DNA of 64,000 nucleotides from contig JBBCBC010000009.1 in NCBI GenBank assembly GCA_037126765.1, positions 24,574,870 through 24,638,869 of the forward strand, read 5' to 3'. A program made the translations under genes and the position numbers. The notes under the pieces are model-generated. The model saw only the letters and a list, made by a program, of their open reading frames with translations. It did not search any database and had not been told where the DNA came from. The DNA is from Stenogyne calaminthoides (Eukaryota > Streptophyta > Magnoliopsida > Lamiales > Lamiaceae). Positions 1 to 11,243 of this stretch are shown here, one piece after another (position 1 is the first letter of the stretch; every line of letters starts with the position of its first letter).

Positions 1-1180
1 ATACCTTCTGCTCTTTCAGTTTCCACATCAGCTATGATTAGCACACCTGCTGGAGAGATTGACTTACAGCTCTATTCTGAGCAATTGCTTGATGATCTCT
101 CTAACGCAGTAGACACTTATACGATAGTGGAAGCCGAAAACGATAAGCTAAGGATTGAAAATACTCAGCTTGTTAAGGAAAATGGTGTCAGTAGAACAAC
201 TGAACTAAAATCAGCTGAAGCTGCTCAGAAGATAACTGAAGAACTGAAAGTTCTGAAAGTTAACTCTTCTGATCAGAAGAAGCTGATTAAGGAACAACTA
301 GGTATCAATAAACAACAAGCTGATGATTTTGAAATCCTACAAGCCAAGTTTGATGATCTCTTCCGACTACATGAGAGTCTGAAATTAACTGAGGATAGTT
401 TACATAAGAAATTACAGGTTTTCACGAAATCTTCGAAGACCGTTCAGGATATGAACAACTATTTTCGAACGACAACTAATAAGAAGGGAATTGGATATGA
501 AAACCCTTCTAAATCCTCAAAAGCCCCATCTGGTTCACTTCAAAAAGGTGTAATCAAATGAGTTTCTGATATAGATACACATAAAGCAAAATTTGTATCT
601 AATAAGGGAAATAGACCTGCTGAACAAGTAAGGCAAGTGCCTAATCAGAAAGGGAACATAAATGGTCCCCAACTGAACAAGCATCAGCCGAGAAATCAAC
701 AGAAGAACCCAGTTCTTCTGAAGAAACCTCAACCTGATCAGCAGATTAGGTATCAGAAAAGACAACCTCTAAAGGGGAAATCTGATCTGAAACATAATCA
801 GGTCAAGCTGCCTAACAGGCAAGTCAAGGGTAAACTGCTGAAACCAGATTTGCCAATAAGATATGAATCTTTTAATGGTAGAAGTCGTACCTACCCTTGT
901 AATCAGAAACCTAGGGCTGCTGCACCTGAGCCCCACTGGGTTAAAAGAAGACAAACTGCAAGGAAAAATCCCAAGTCTTCTGATTCACCCAAGGCTCACA
1001 CAAATAATCATACTGATCAGAATGCATATGAAGAGATGTATGATTATGTAGATGTTTATAGGAGATAAATCAGGCCTTCTGATCTATCTAATTACAATAG
1101 AAGTGCCCTGTTTGTATGGATCCCTAAAACCAACTCTACCCCCTCAGGACCCAATCCAAAAGGGGTACTTAAAGCCTTAT
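1..1180 (+). pseudogene. Element A gag, C-terminal part (coiled coil and basic tail)
   Basis: Structural capsid precursor of element A; the N-terminal capsid and zinc-knuckle regions lie off-window. Frame 1 is open from base 1. Positions 34-561 encode a heptad-rich, charged coiled coil (leucine/lysine/glutamate-rich) like the tail of Sirevirus gag. Positions 637-1068 encode a basic, Q/N/P/K-rich tail. Two in-frame stops interrupt it: TGA at 559-561, where element E has CGA, and TAA at 1066-1068, where E has CAA. Both are C-to-T changes, the expected decay of methylated cytosine. The same tail is recognisable in D and E. Confidence 0.75.
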
Positions 1181-1184
1181 TTGA

Positions 1185-1865
1185 TTGCAGGTTCGCGTGG
1201 GTTTGGCCAACAAAGGAGGTGTACAAGCAACTATCTGGTACATCGATAGTGGATGCTCAAGGCATATGACTGGAAGCAAACATCTCCTTAGCTTTTATAC
1301 AGAACAAGAAGGCCCACGTGTACTCTTTGGTGATGATAACTTTGGTTTTACCAGAGGATTCAGAACCTTAGAGAATGATGATGTACAGGTTACTGGAGTC
1401 TCATATGTCGAAGGTTTAAAGCATAACCTGTTATCAGTTTCACAATTTTGCGACAATGGATTCAGTGTTGAGTTCTCGACTGATCAGTGTACTATGAAGA
1501 ATCGAGCTACTCAACAGATCTTGTTAACTGGTTCAACGAAAGGTACGATTTATACATCAGATTGGAACTGTTGTCCAAGAAATGCATGCCTGATTGTTAA
1601 GAGTTCCAAAAGTAGCAGTTGGCTCTAGCACAAAAGAATGAGTCATCTGAACTTTAAAACTCTTAACAAGATAGCAAGGATGTCTTTGGTTGAGGGACTT
1701 CTGAATGGGGTATTCTCTAAGGATCAGACATGTGTCGCATGTCAGAAGGGAAAACAGGTTAAAGCCTCATTCAAGGGAATCCCTGGACTAGCATCCAGTA
1801 GAGTATTGCAACTGCTCCATATGTGTCGCTTGTCAGTCTCAGCGGATGCAAATATACTCTGGTAA
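1185..1865 (+). pseudogene. Element A protease and GAG-pre-integrase zinc-finger region
   Basis: The copia protease signature Asp-Ser-Gly-Cys-Ser-Arg-His-Met lies near 1242-1270. A pre-integrase region follows, with the His-His (about 1630-1650) and Cys-x2-Cys (about 1730-1745) ligands of the integrase zinc-binding domain. Protease would mature the Gag-Pol precursor; the zinc domain belongs to integrase. The frame is broken by TAG at 1626-1628, where E reads TGG (G-to-A). It lies in a different frame from gag. Confidence 0.75.
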
Positions 1866-2716
1866 TCGTGGATGATTATTCCAAGCTTACCTGGGTTTTA
1901 TTCTTGTATAAGAAGAATGAGACAACAACAAAGATACCTGAGCTGCTTAAGAAACTACAAAACAAAAAGGGTGTCAGTATAGTGAAAATCAGATCAGATA
2001 AAGGTACAGAATTTCTGATCTCTTTTATTACTGATTTTTGCACTAAGTTTGGTATACATCATGAGACATCAGCTGCAAGAACGCCACAACAAAATGGTGT
2101 AGCAGAACGGAGAAACAGAACACTCAAGGAAGTTGCTCGCACTATGTTAGCTAAACATGCAACACCAAGCCATTTTTGGGCAGAAGCCATCAATACTGCA
2201 TGCCACACTCAGAACAGATGCTCTCTGACTAAGGCTCACTACAAAACACCTTATGAACTGTGGAAGGGCAGAAAACCTCGTGTTTCTTACTTCCATGTTT
2301 TTGGGTGCAAGTGTTTCATACACAACAATGGGAAGAGTCAGTTGAAGATTTTTGAGGCCAAGTCAGATGAGGGTATATTCTTAGGATATTCCTCATCCAG
2401 CAAGGCTTTCAGGGTTTACAACAGGCGAACCCTAGTTGTGGAAGAAACACCTCATGTGGTCTTTGATGAAACATCTTCTGAACAAGAGAAATCTTCTTCA
2501 GAACAAGAAGTACCAGATCAACCGGTACCTGATGCACAGAAAATGGATCAGCTAAGTATCAAGGAAAAAGGATCAGACCACGTAACAGTGTATATTCCAG
2601 ATCTTAGTGATTCACCAGGTCAATCAGACCCTAAGGTACGTACAACTGGTTCAGGGGGAACACCTGATGTTCCTACGGACAGACATCAGCACATGATGAG
2701 TCCAACATCAGCTTAG
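1823..2716 (+). pseudogene. Element A integrase catalytic core, first catalytic Asp lost
   Basis: DDE-type integrase that would insert the cDNA into the chromosome. The second Asp (in R-S-D-K-G-T-E-F) and the Glu (in G-V-A-E-R-R-N-R-T) are present, followed by the copia Y-E-L-W-K-G-R-K-P and F-G-C-K-C-F motifs. Around 1818-1832 the sequence is about 16 bp shorter than in E and B. This removes the first catalytic Asp (the H-M-D-L-F-G-P motif) and shifts the frame. The C-terminal part is an acidic linker rich in E, Q and S, ended by a TAG at 2714-2716 where E has GAG. Confidence 0.75.
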
Positions 2717-3830
2717 ACTTGTCCATGTCAAGTGGATCATAATACTGCACCACTCCAAATCTCAGTAATGAACTACTATCAGAAGAGGGTGATGTTCTCC
2801 AAACAGATGCAAATCAGAAAAGAAGGACCTGGGTAACAAGTTATCCAACTGATCTGACCATCGGAGACCTATCTGATAGAGTCAAAACTAGACATCAGAT
2901 TGGTGAAAGTGCCATGTATTGTTGTTATCTGTCTTTGAAGGAACCAACTGAAGTAGAGGAAGCTCTACAAGATGCAAACTGGATTCTAGCCATGAGAGAA
3001 GAACTGGAACAGTTTGAAAGGAATCAGGTTTGGAAACTGGTGGACAGACCAACCCATCAAGATGTGATTGACACAAAGTGGGTATTCAAGAACAAGAGAG
3101 AAGAGAATAATGTCATAACCAGAAATAAGGCAACACTTGTTGCTAAGGGGTATTCACAATCAGAAGGAATTGATTATGATGAGACCTTTGCACCAGTCGC
3201 TCGCCTGGAAGCCATTCGGCTATTTTTGGCATATGCTGCCCACAGAGGGTTTATTGTGTATCAGATGGATGTAAAGAGTGCATTCTTAAATGGGGTACTA
3301 GCTGAGGAAGTTTATGTTGAACAACCTCCAGGCTTTGAAAAAGGCGACCAGGTGTACCGTTTAAGAAAAGCTCTTTATGGCCTGAAAGAAGCTCCTCGAG
3401 CTTGGTATGATACACTCTCTCAGTTCTTGATAGACAGTGGTTCCACTAAAGGAATAGTTGACAGAACCTTATTCAGAATAGAAGATGGAGAAGATATTCT
3501 GATGGTTTAGATTTATGTGGACGACATCATCTTCGGATCTCCCAACAAGAGTTTATGTGAAAAATTCAGCAAGCTGATGCAAGGGAAGTTCGAGATGTCC
3601 ATGATGGGTCAGATGAGTTACTTTATGGGTTTACAAGTTAAGCAAAGTACAAAAGGGATATTCATCTGCCAGGCGAAGTACACTAGGAGTTTATTGGCTA
3701 AGTTTGGAGTTCAAAACTATAAGGAAGCCAAAATTCCTATGATGACTGGATTCAAGATGGATCCAGATGAGGATGGTCAGAAAACTAATCAAAAAGAATA
3801 TAGGGCTCTCATTGGATCTTTACTATACCT
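2717..3830 (+). pseudogene. Element A reverse transcriptase
   Basis: Copia-type RT with W-V-F-K-N-K, the Q-M-D-V-K-S-A-F-L-N-G catalytic block, Y-G-L-K-E-A-P-R-A-W-Y and the Y-V-D-D active site at 3514-3525. The frame runs from about 2890. A TAG at 3508-3510, directly before the catalytic Tyr, stands where other copies have CAG (C-to-T). Positions 2717-2890 are the remnant of the integrase-RT linker. Confidence 0.82.
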
Positions 3831-4525
3831 GACTGCCAGCAGACCAGATATCACTTTTGCAGTAGGTGTATGTGCCAGATTTCAGGCAAATCCAATGCAA
3901 AGCCACCTGGAAGCAGCTAAGCGGATTCTTAAGTATCTGAAGGGGACAGTAAACCTTGGTTTATTTTACCCATCAGATGATAATCTAGAGCTTAGTGGGT
4001 ATTCTGATTCTGATTATGGAGGTTGCAGAATTGACAGGAAGTCAACCTCAGGTACATGTATGTTTTTAGGTAGTAAACTGATCTCGTGGTTTTCAAAGAA
4101 GCAGACATCAGTTGCGACATCTACTACTGAAGCAGAATATATGGTTGTAGGAAGTTGTTGCTCCCAACTACTCTGGCTTAGTCAGTAGCTGAGGGATTAT
4201 AACATTGTAGCTAAGAACGTACCTATATTCTGTGACAGTAATAGTGCTATTGCAATCACTCAGAATCCTGCTCTACATACAAGATGCAAGCATGTGGATG
4301 TCAGACACCAATTTATAAGAGATCATGTTGAAAAGAAGAATATCAGAACGGAAAGATCCATACTGATAAACAGAAAGCTGATATTTTAACAAAGCCACTA
4401 GCTGAGATCATACTCAGAGAATTATGCAATGAGCTAGGGCTTCTGGATCTTGGAGAAAAAAACACCAGAAATTTTTGGTGGACTGATCTCCAGAACCAGC
4501 TGGTTAAGAGACTGATCAGATGAGG
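3831..4525 (+). pseudogene. Element A RNase H
   Basis: The copia RNase H region would degrade the RNA strand during cDNA synthesis. It shows S-A-R-P-D-I-T-F-A-V-G, the S-D-S-D-Y-G-G Asp, the T-E-A-E-Y Glu and the C-D-S-N-S-A-I Asp, then the C-terminal T-R-C-K-H-V-D and L-T-K-P-L-A motifs. A TAG lies at 4186-4188. A one-base deletion near 4345-4352, relative to E, throws the last about 50 codons out of frame. Degenerate but clearly homologous to the RNase H of B, C and E. Confidence 0.8.
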
Positions 4526-5391
4526 AAGATCAGTTGAGTATGATACCTCAACAAATCAAATAAATCAATCAATAAATAATCAATGATAACAGTTGAAGGG
4601 GAACTTCAACTGATTACGAAGGATCAGAAAAAGGGATTATCAGAAGCAAAGTGGAACGAATCAGTTAAACGGGACAGTTGGGAAATTATAAGGATTAGGC
4701 AGAAAACTAAGATCAACAAGTGATACAGACAGACTTCAAGTGGTATTGACTGATTACAATATCAGTCAACCAGATACGCATTTCTGTTTCTTTGTTTTAC
4801 TGTTTACATATCTGAAATTATCTGATAATATTTACCTTTACTGTACACATACTTTTGTGACGATACCCAGCAAATTATTTAATGCGGACGTGGGATATAT
4901 GTATTAAATGCTACTAAATGTGTTTTTAAATCCAAAAGGTAATCGTGCGTGCATATCCTGACCACACGATCAAAACCGCTCAATCTGGATCGTTTATCCG
5001 TTTCAAATGTTTGATCTTCTAATCTCAATTTTCCCTCTTTCTTTTTATAAGCTTCATCAAAACCCTACCAGAGTATTTTTCTCAAAATTCTTGCGATTTA
5101 TTCTCTGCAAACTCACAATTATCTTTCTGCGATTCAAAGTGTTCTTACAATTCAACCTGTTTTAAAATCGAAAAGCAGAATCTGGTAATTTCTGGTTATT
5201 TGATGAATTACTTTCCTAAAATCCATTGAACATATAGATTACGTCTATTTATGTTATCGTGTGTTATGCCTTATCATTTCTTGATATCCGTATGTATTCA
5301 TCGATTACTAGGTCTGAGATTTGGTCTGATAATCAATATATGATATCTTTATGGTTATGCACAAATTTTAATCTTGTCTATCTTATTGTAG
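4526..5391 (+). promoter_or_regulatory. Element A pol/extra-gene spacer with TATA-like box and candidate 5'-UTR intron
   Basis: Non-coding spacer between RNase H and the extra gene. A TATA-like TTATAAG lies near 5045-5051, followed by a CT/A-rich leader. A candidate intron runs from 5185 (TCTG/GTAATTTC) to 5391 (TTATTGTAG), ending exactly before the ATG at 5392. It is AT-rich and about 207 bp. Element E has the same donor context at 47815 and almost the same TATA-to-ATG distance (343 versus 346 bp). This suggests the extra gene has its own promoter. That is inference and no transcript data are available. Confidence 0.45.
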
Positions 5392-8300
5392 ATGGCCACT
5401 CACGGAATGGGCAAAATTATGTGTAACTATGCGGATTTGGCAACCAAAATTGTTGAAGACAAATTTGTAAGGTTTGGTGTTACACGGGATCCGGAATCAA
5501 TGAAGGTGGAACAAATTCTGAGGAAGGGTGGTCTCGAAAAATACTGTGCTGCTCACTGCAATCCAGTAATGCAGTACGAAGCACTAGAATTCTTGAGGAA
5601 TTTGAAGGTTGACGAGGAGAATCCTGGACACGAACTGATATCTTCAGTAAATGGAGAGGAGATCAGACTTATAAGTGATGATATATCTCGACTGTTCAAC
5701 CTGCCCAAAGGAAAAATCTCTCCTGCTCACTACAGGGAGAATGAAGACGAACTGATCAGGAATGAACTCTTCAGAGAGGCTGATAAACACCAGACCATAG
5801 GCTTTGTCAGGCTTATGTTGAAAAGAAAATACCGTTTGTTGTTTGACATTCTGTCAAAAATAATCATGGGTATCTCGTTCAGCCCAGATGGATTAACAAC
5901 TATAAAAATGTATAGTATGGCTGCTATTATCGATGAAGCCAAAAATATTAATTGACATGGTTTCCTGAAGGCTATTCTTCTCCAAGAACATGACAAGTTT
6001 GGAGTTAGTGAACAGAGACAAGTCTATCTGAAGAAGATAATCAGGAATCTCAACAAGGTTGCAGTCATTATGAAGGACAAGATGCCCAATGCTGAATGGG
6101 ATCAGAACGTACTGAAGTCCTACAAGGCCTTTCTCTCAACCACAACTGCCATCTACGGGCCATAAGATGATGATATGCGGCCCACCCCCCTTAAGACTAA
6201 GAAAGGGAAAACAAGGAGGCAGCTATGTCTGCAACTGATGCTCCTCAAAAGAAGAAGATAAAACTGGTAAAGGCTCAGGAGAAGAGGCCAAAGAAGGTAA
6301 AACAGGCCACCATGACTCTTTTTCTGGAAGAAGAGTCAGATGAAGAAGGAGTGCCAGATCAACTTGATGCACAACAGAGATCTGCTGAAACATCAGATAG
6401 GCAGGCCTCTCAAGTTGAGAGCTCGCCAGAACAATCTGAGGGAAGAGCAAGGGACGAATGATCTCCTTCACCTCAATCTCGCACTGATTCACCACTCAGA
6501 CTTCTAGGTGCTGAGCATATCTCTCCTTCTCCTTCACAAGCTCGCGAACCTGAAAGTTCACCAGTTCGCGAACCAGTAAGATCATCTATCTTTGAACCAG
6601 ACGACTTGTCGCTGTGAAAAAGAAACCTCTGCGCAGATTCAGCCAATCACCAACATCCAAATTTCTCGGACACCACGGAAACCCTACATCTCATCAACCT
6701 AACACCGGTCGATCCGAACAGATGATTTCGAGTCCAGATCATCCAAGACCATCACCGGAAAATGGTCGAATGAGAATTGAATGCGATATTGATGAGTTGT
6801 ATCCGAGTTGGTAGCCCATCCCGTATTTCGAGAGGAAGTAATGGAGATCCTCACCGGAAAGATCTCCGCTTTGAAGAACTTCTCGATTTTCATGATCATT
6901 ATTGAACAGGATGGGAGGTCTTTGATGCATTCGCAGATTTTGATTTCGACATGAAGAAATCGCTTTCGAGTAGGATCACCAAATGAATCGATAATCGCTA
7001 AAAGCGATCAAAGCTCTGATCCACAGAAAGCTGGGGATAATTGAACAAGTTGAAATAGAGACTACTGAAGAAACTCCTAAGGAAGATGATCCTAAAGAAG
7101 ATGATCCTATAAAGGATGTGTGAGTTGCCGATGATAGTGGAACTGGTGCTGCAGTTCATGACCAGCCACTGGAGGCACAAACAACTGGAAATGATCAGGT
7201 GATGCAAAATATTCCTGCAACACACATCACCACTGATCAACTTCAGGAGATCAGATCGTGTTTTAAAGATCTTCTGAAAGAAGAAGTTGAGGGAGTGTTG
7301 GCTAATGAACTTAGCAACACAATAGCTGATCAAGAGGCAGATTGGCCTCAAAGAAATAACGGATCAACGGGAATTGGCTATTTCCCAGATTGAATCAATC
7401 AAAGATCAGTTCTCTCAAACCGTGACTAACCTGACTACTGAATTTAAGAAGACAGTTGACGACAAGTTAGTTCAGGTTGATCAACAACAAGTTTCTGTTC
7501 TAATGGTCACAGAAAAGCTTGAAATGACTGAAGTAAAACTTGATAAACTCATTCTTACCCTCTCTACTGCCGTTGAATCTGTCAAGACTGAGCTGATCTC
7601 AAAGATTCAAAATCTATCTACTCAAGCTCAAGGTTTATCTGTTGAAGATCTTAACAAGTCCATATCAGTCAGCTTTGGATCTCTGACTTCCCACCTCAAT
7701 GCTCTTTTTGATCAAACCAAAAAGGGGGAAGGACAGATTGAGAAACCAGCTTACTTTATCAGAACAACAGAAGAACTGATTTAGACAGTTTAATCCTATG
7801 GCCAAAGACTAGACCATCTAGATCTGTTTGCTAATGAAATTTCTGGGAAGATGAAGAAGTTAAAGGCAAGAAAGTTAGCTGCGGGTGCTGGGACATCAAA
7901 ACCTGTACCATCCACTCAGACTTAGAGAGTCACGAGAAACACAGCTAGCCAGATACAGGCCGATAAGGAACTGGCTGAGAAATCGTCTAAGGAGCAAATT
8001 GCTGAAGAAGCTCGAATGACTAAGGAGCAGATTGCTAAAGAAGCTCGAATTAGTGAAGAAGAAAGAAGAGCAGAAAAATTGGCAGAGGCAGAAGATCTGA
8101 AAAAGAAATACAGATCGAGGGCGAAGAAAGGCAAAGTCGAAAAATCTGGGCCAGAACCTCAGTTGCCAGCAAGAGTTGATCAAATCATTCCAAAAACTGC
8201 TGCACATGCTGATAGGTTCGAGGAATGGAATAAGATCAGAAGTGAATGACTTCTGGATGCTTTTGTTCTGGATCTAGTGCCACAAGAAGAATCACCAGAT

Positions 8301-8600
8301 TCAGAATTTCTCAACTAGTTGGGGAACAAGCACCCAGATTTTCTGAAATATCTGGAAAATGAGGCTAGAGTAATCAATGTGAGAATATCTTGTCAAGAGT
8401 ATGACGTGATGGACTACTCGAAGAAGGCAGATGGCTCATTTGACAGACTGGCATTTCAAAGGTTCTATTTTGACATCCTGAACAAAGCTCGCATAACTGA
8501 TCCTCAGCAGATCAATGATGTCAAATGGAAGCTATACCGGATATTCAACATTCCTCGGGATCAACGAGAAATGCCAGAGGGATATAAGCCAAGAGATTGA
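5392..8600 (+). pseudogene. Element A extra (envelope-position) gene, broken
   Basis: Unknown function. It occupies the place of the Sirevirus env-like gene. Residues 1-190 (5392-5955) form a globular domain with E-A-L-E-F-L-R-N-L-K-V-D-E-E and L-K-R-K-Y-R-L-L, resembling what is often annotated as 'putative plant transposon protein'. TGA at 5953-5955 breaks it where E has TGG. Then come a K/E-rich nuclear-signal-like stretch (6225-6461), degenerate sequence, a coiled coil (7199-7784), a K/E-rich helix (8016-8249) and a C-terminal globular piece (8319-8600) with W-K-L-Y-R-I-F-N-I-P. No signal peptide or convincing membrane segment is seen, so an envelope role is doubtful. Confidence 0.65.
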
Positions 8601-8797
8601 AGATCAGAAGCCTGTTTAGGATCAGCTGAATTTAAACCCAAACTTTTCTGATGTAATATGTAATCGATAAATCTGATGAATGAAAAGTTTATTCTTTTTC
8701 TGATCCTAAGATAAAATCTCATTGTCTTTTGATTATGTGTTCTTTATTGTTTTATATTTATAAACTGTGTTGGTTTCTCAAGTGTTTTGGTTTCATC

Positions 8798-8811
8798 AAA
8801 AAGGGGGAAAT
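8798..8811 (+). other. Element A polypurine tract (plus-strand primer)
   Basis: AAAAAGGGGGAAAT abuts the LTR start TGTTGGGAA at 8812. The identical string precedes E's 3' LTR at 51616-51629. It fits the plus-strand priming site. Confidence 0.9.
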
Positions 8812-8840
8812 TGTTGGGAAATTTAGAGTTTTGATGAAAG
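8812..8840 (+). mobile_element. Element A 3' LTR, first 29 bp
   Basis: TGTTGGGAAATTTAGAGTTT matches the beta LTR start, with a short deletion against the E and S1 copies. It ends at GAAAG (8836-8840), the left target duplication of the compound alpha element. The rest of this LTR resumes at 33011. Confidence 0.9.
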
Positions 8841-9000
8841 TGTTGGGAGGTGAATTTAATAAAAGAGATTTTGATTAGATCCCAAAACCCCTGAGTATGA
8901 CATGTTTAGGATAATCTTGATAGTTGAGTCAGGATTCAGTTTTAGAGTGTTCAGGATGTTATCTGCACCATGTATAGTCAGCAGATATAGATCAGGATAG

Positions 9001-9330
9001 ATTCTGAAGACTCAGTAAGTTTCTGAGAAACTGAAGTTTCAGTATGAAACTGAGAAACTGAAGACTCAGTATGAAACTGAGAAACTAAAGATTCAGTATG
9101 AGACTGAGAAACTGAAGACTCAGTATGAGACTGAGAAACCAAAGGCTCAGTATGAAGACTCAGTATATCAGTCAGTATATCTCTGAAGACTCAGAAGACA
9201 CTGAAGACTCAGAAGACTGAAGACTGAAGATACTGAAGACAAAGAAGATACTGAAGACACAGTAGTTACTGAAGACTCAGTAATCTACTGAATGCTCAGT
9301 ATAACCTGAATGTTCCGAGGCACTGAATAA
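9001..9330 (+). repeat. U3 minisatellite of the alpha LTR
   Basis: Irregular tandem units built on CTGAAGACTCAG and ACTGAGAAACTGAAGACTCAGTATG. The same array is at 31200-31520 in C's 3' LTR. It lies upstream of the TATA box, where repeated enhancer motifs often sit. A regulatory role is inference. Confidence 0.8.
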
Positions 9331-9753
9331 TATCTATCTGAAGGATACAATACTGAGAAAAACGCGATTACTCAGAAAAATAGATATTGCCCAAGACATT
9401 CTCATGCAGACAAAAGGAACTAAAACTAAGTGTTGCTAAGGTTATATCACTCAGAGATATTGACCCAAAAGAGCCGTTATGTTTGTCTACATTTACTGAA
9501 GACAAGAGCCAATCAGAGGAAGATAGCACTGTACTTTACTGACACTGAAAGAGACAGGTCACTGAAGCATGTCAGTAGTACTATGTTCCAGACTGTAAAA
9601 AGTGGTGAGTGGCTGCATGAAAAGCATATTGCCTAAAACATGTAAGGGAGTTTCAAACCCTAAATATAACCGTTCATCACACACCATAAGAGGAAACTCA
9701 TAAAGCTATCTCTTCCAATGGATATTTTTTCAAGAGTGACCTTGGTGATTGCC

Positions 9754-9761
9754 TATAAATA
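9754..9761 (+). promoter_or_regulatory. TATA box of the B 5' LTR
   Basis: TATAAATA in the context GCCTATAAATACTAGTGACC, preceded by conserved CTCTTCCAAYGGATA. Equivalent boxes lie at 24271-24278 (middle LTR), 31970-31977 (C 3' LTR) and, on the minus strand, 53882-53889 (F) and 60964-60971 (H). Position and conservation fit the U3 core promoter; the start of R would follow about 25-35 bp downstream. Confidence 0.7.
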
Positions 9762-10030
9762 CTAGTGACCCTTTACATTGAAGATTACGGGAAATTTGTA
9801 AGTAACTCAAGAGCTCAAACTTATTATTGCAAGTTGAAGCACTCGAAAACCCAAGAATTTCCCAAGTGCTTTACATTGAAGAGAGCTCATTCACTAAGCC
9901 TAGTTTTGATAAGATATATCCAAAGCTTAGTAGAGATATCCTAGCCTTTGCTTTGTACTTATTGTAAAGGATATCTCATCCTAGTTGGAAACCAACCAAG
10001 AAACCCCAAACCCTTTGTAAGGTAGTTTGA

Positions 10031-11135
10031 GTGTGATTGTTGGTGAGTTGGAGTTGTAAAGAGTTAGTAAACTACATTGAGGTAGTCAGAAAACTCTAGA
10101 GAAGAAGTGAGTAAACTATCTTGGATAGTCAGAAAGCTTGTGTGTGTTTGAGTAAGTAAACTACATTGAGGTAGTCATAAAGCTCAAAGTAAGAAAGGTT
10201 AGTAAACTACATTGAGGTAGTCAGAAAACCTTAGGAAGTGGTTAAGGAATTTCTCTGAAGGTCAGAGAGAGTGGACGTAGGAGCTTGAGTCTCTGAACCA
10301 CTATAACTTGCTGTGTTGTTTTGCTTTCGGTACTGCTTTGATTATTTGTTGCATATCTTTACCTGAAAGCATATTTTCATTGATATTCAGTTGGAATCAA
10401 TCCACTGGACTTTCATTTAACTGATCACAACCTTAATCACTTTTTCATTAAAAGGAAGGTTTTCAGCAAAGCTTAAAACGAGTATAAACTTAGGGCCAAC
10501 CATTCCGCATATCTGAGTAGCTAGAATAGATAGTTACCAAACTGAACTCACTCCACTGAGGGTTCAGTAAGTTAGTTATCTGATCCAAGAGTGTGATTGT
10601 TGGAGTTGTGATTGTTGGTGAGTTGGAGTTGTGAAGAGTTAGTAAACTACATTGAGGTAGTCAGAAAACTCTAGAGAAGAAGTGAGTAAACTATCTTGGA
10701 TAGTCAGAAAGCTTGTGTGTGTTTGAGTAAGTAAACTATATTGAGGTTGTCAGAAAGCTCAAAGTAAGAAAGGTTAGTAAACTACATTGAGGTAGTTAGA
10801 AAACCTTAGGAAGTGGTTAAGGAATTTCTCTGAAGGTCAGAGAGAGTGGAAGTAGGAGCTTGAGTCTCTGAACCACTATAACTTGCTGTGTTGTTTTGCT
10901 TTCTGTACTGCTTTGATTATTTGTTTCATATCTTTAACTGAAAGCATATTTTCATTGATATTCAGTTGGAATCAATCCACTGGACTTTCATTTAACTGAT
11001 CACAGCCTTAATCACGTTTTCATTAAAAGGAAGGTTTTCAGCAAAGCTTAAAACGAGTATAAACTTAGGGCCAACCATTCCGCATATCTGAGTAGCTAGA
11101 ACAGATAATTACCAAACTGAACTCACTCCACTGAG
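10031..11135 (+). repeat. Tandem duplication (offset 575 bp) inside the B 5' LTR
   Basis: 10036-10560 and 10611-11135 are nearly identical at a constant 575-bp offset, both ending CTCACTCCACTGAG. Other alpha LTRs carry one copy. A small extra duplication of TGTGATTGTTGG sits at the junction (10591-10612). It probably arose by unequal exchange or replication slippage within the LTR. Confidence 0.88.
10060..10245 (+). repeat. About 50-bp direct repeats (AGTAAACTAC..GGTAGTCAGAAA) in the alpha LTR
   Basis: Four units of AGTAAACTAYNTTGRGGTAG followed by TCAGAAA and a variable purine-rich tail. They are present again at 10635-10805, in the middle LTR (24585-24790, where units read AGTAAACTACAGAGGTAG) and in the C LTR (32280-32450). 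In the minus-strand LTRs they appear as the CTGACTCACTGCAGCTTACTAAC-like string (53430-53600, 60510-60670). Confidence 0.8.
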
Positions 11136-11243
11136 TGGTTCAACTTGACCACCTGCTTTGTTGACCATAGTCTTATTTGCTAAAAGATTCTTGTGGTCTA
11201 CTGAACATATATATTTGCTGAAATCTTACAAGGCTCAGACATC

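Larger units (their letters stand above)
8841..11135 (+). mobile_element. B 5' LTR (alpha), with internal tandem duplication and lost 3' end
   Basis: It starts TGTTGGGAGGTGAATTTAAT and is collinear with the C 3' LTR to about 10590. A 575-bp stretch is then repeated, and at CACTGAG (11135) the sequence jumps into the leader (TGGTTCAACTTGACC). The terminal about 240 bp of the LTR, ending CGGGACCAACA in other copies, and the tRNA-primer site are absent. This copy could not prime reverse transcription. Confidence 0.88.

Noticed and set aside
9001..9330. Regularly spaced repeats that might suggest a CRISPR-like array or satellite
   Set aside because: Units vary in length and sequence, have no unique spacers, and belong to the LTR U3 as shown by the copy at 31200-31520. 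The context is a plant genome.
9430..9636. 68-codon open frame shared by the B 5' LTR and C 3' LTR (31646-31852)
   Set aside because: Identical because the LTRs are copies; it spans the region upstream of the TATA box and is not conserved in the middle LTR.
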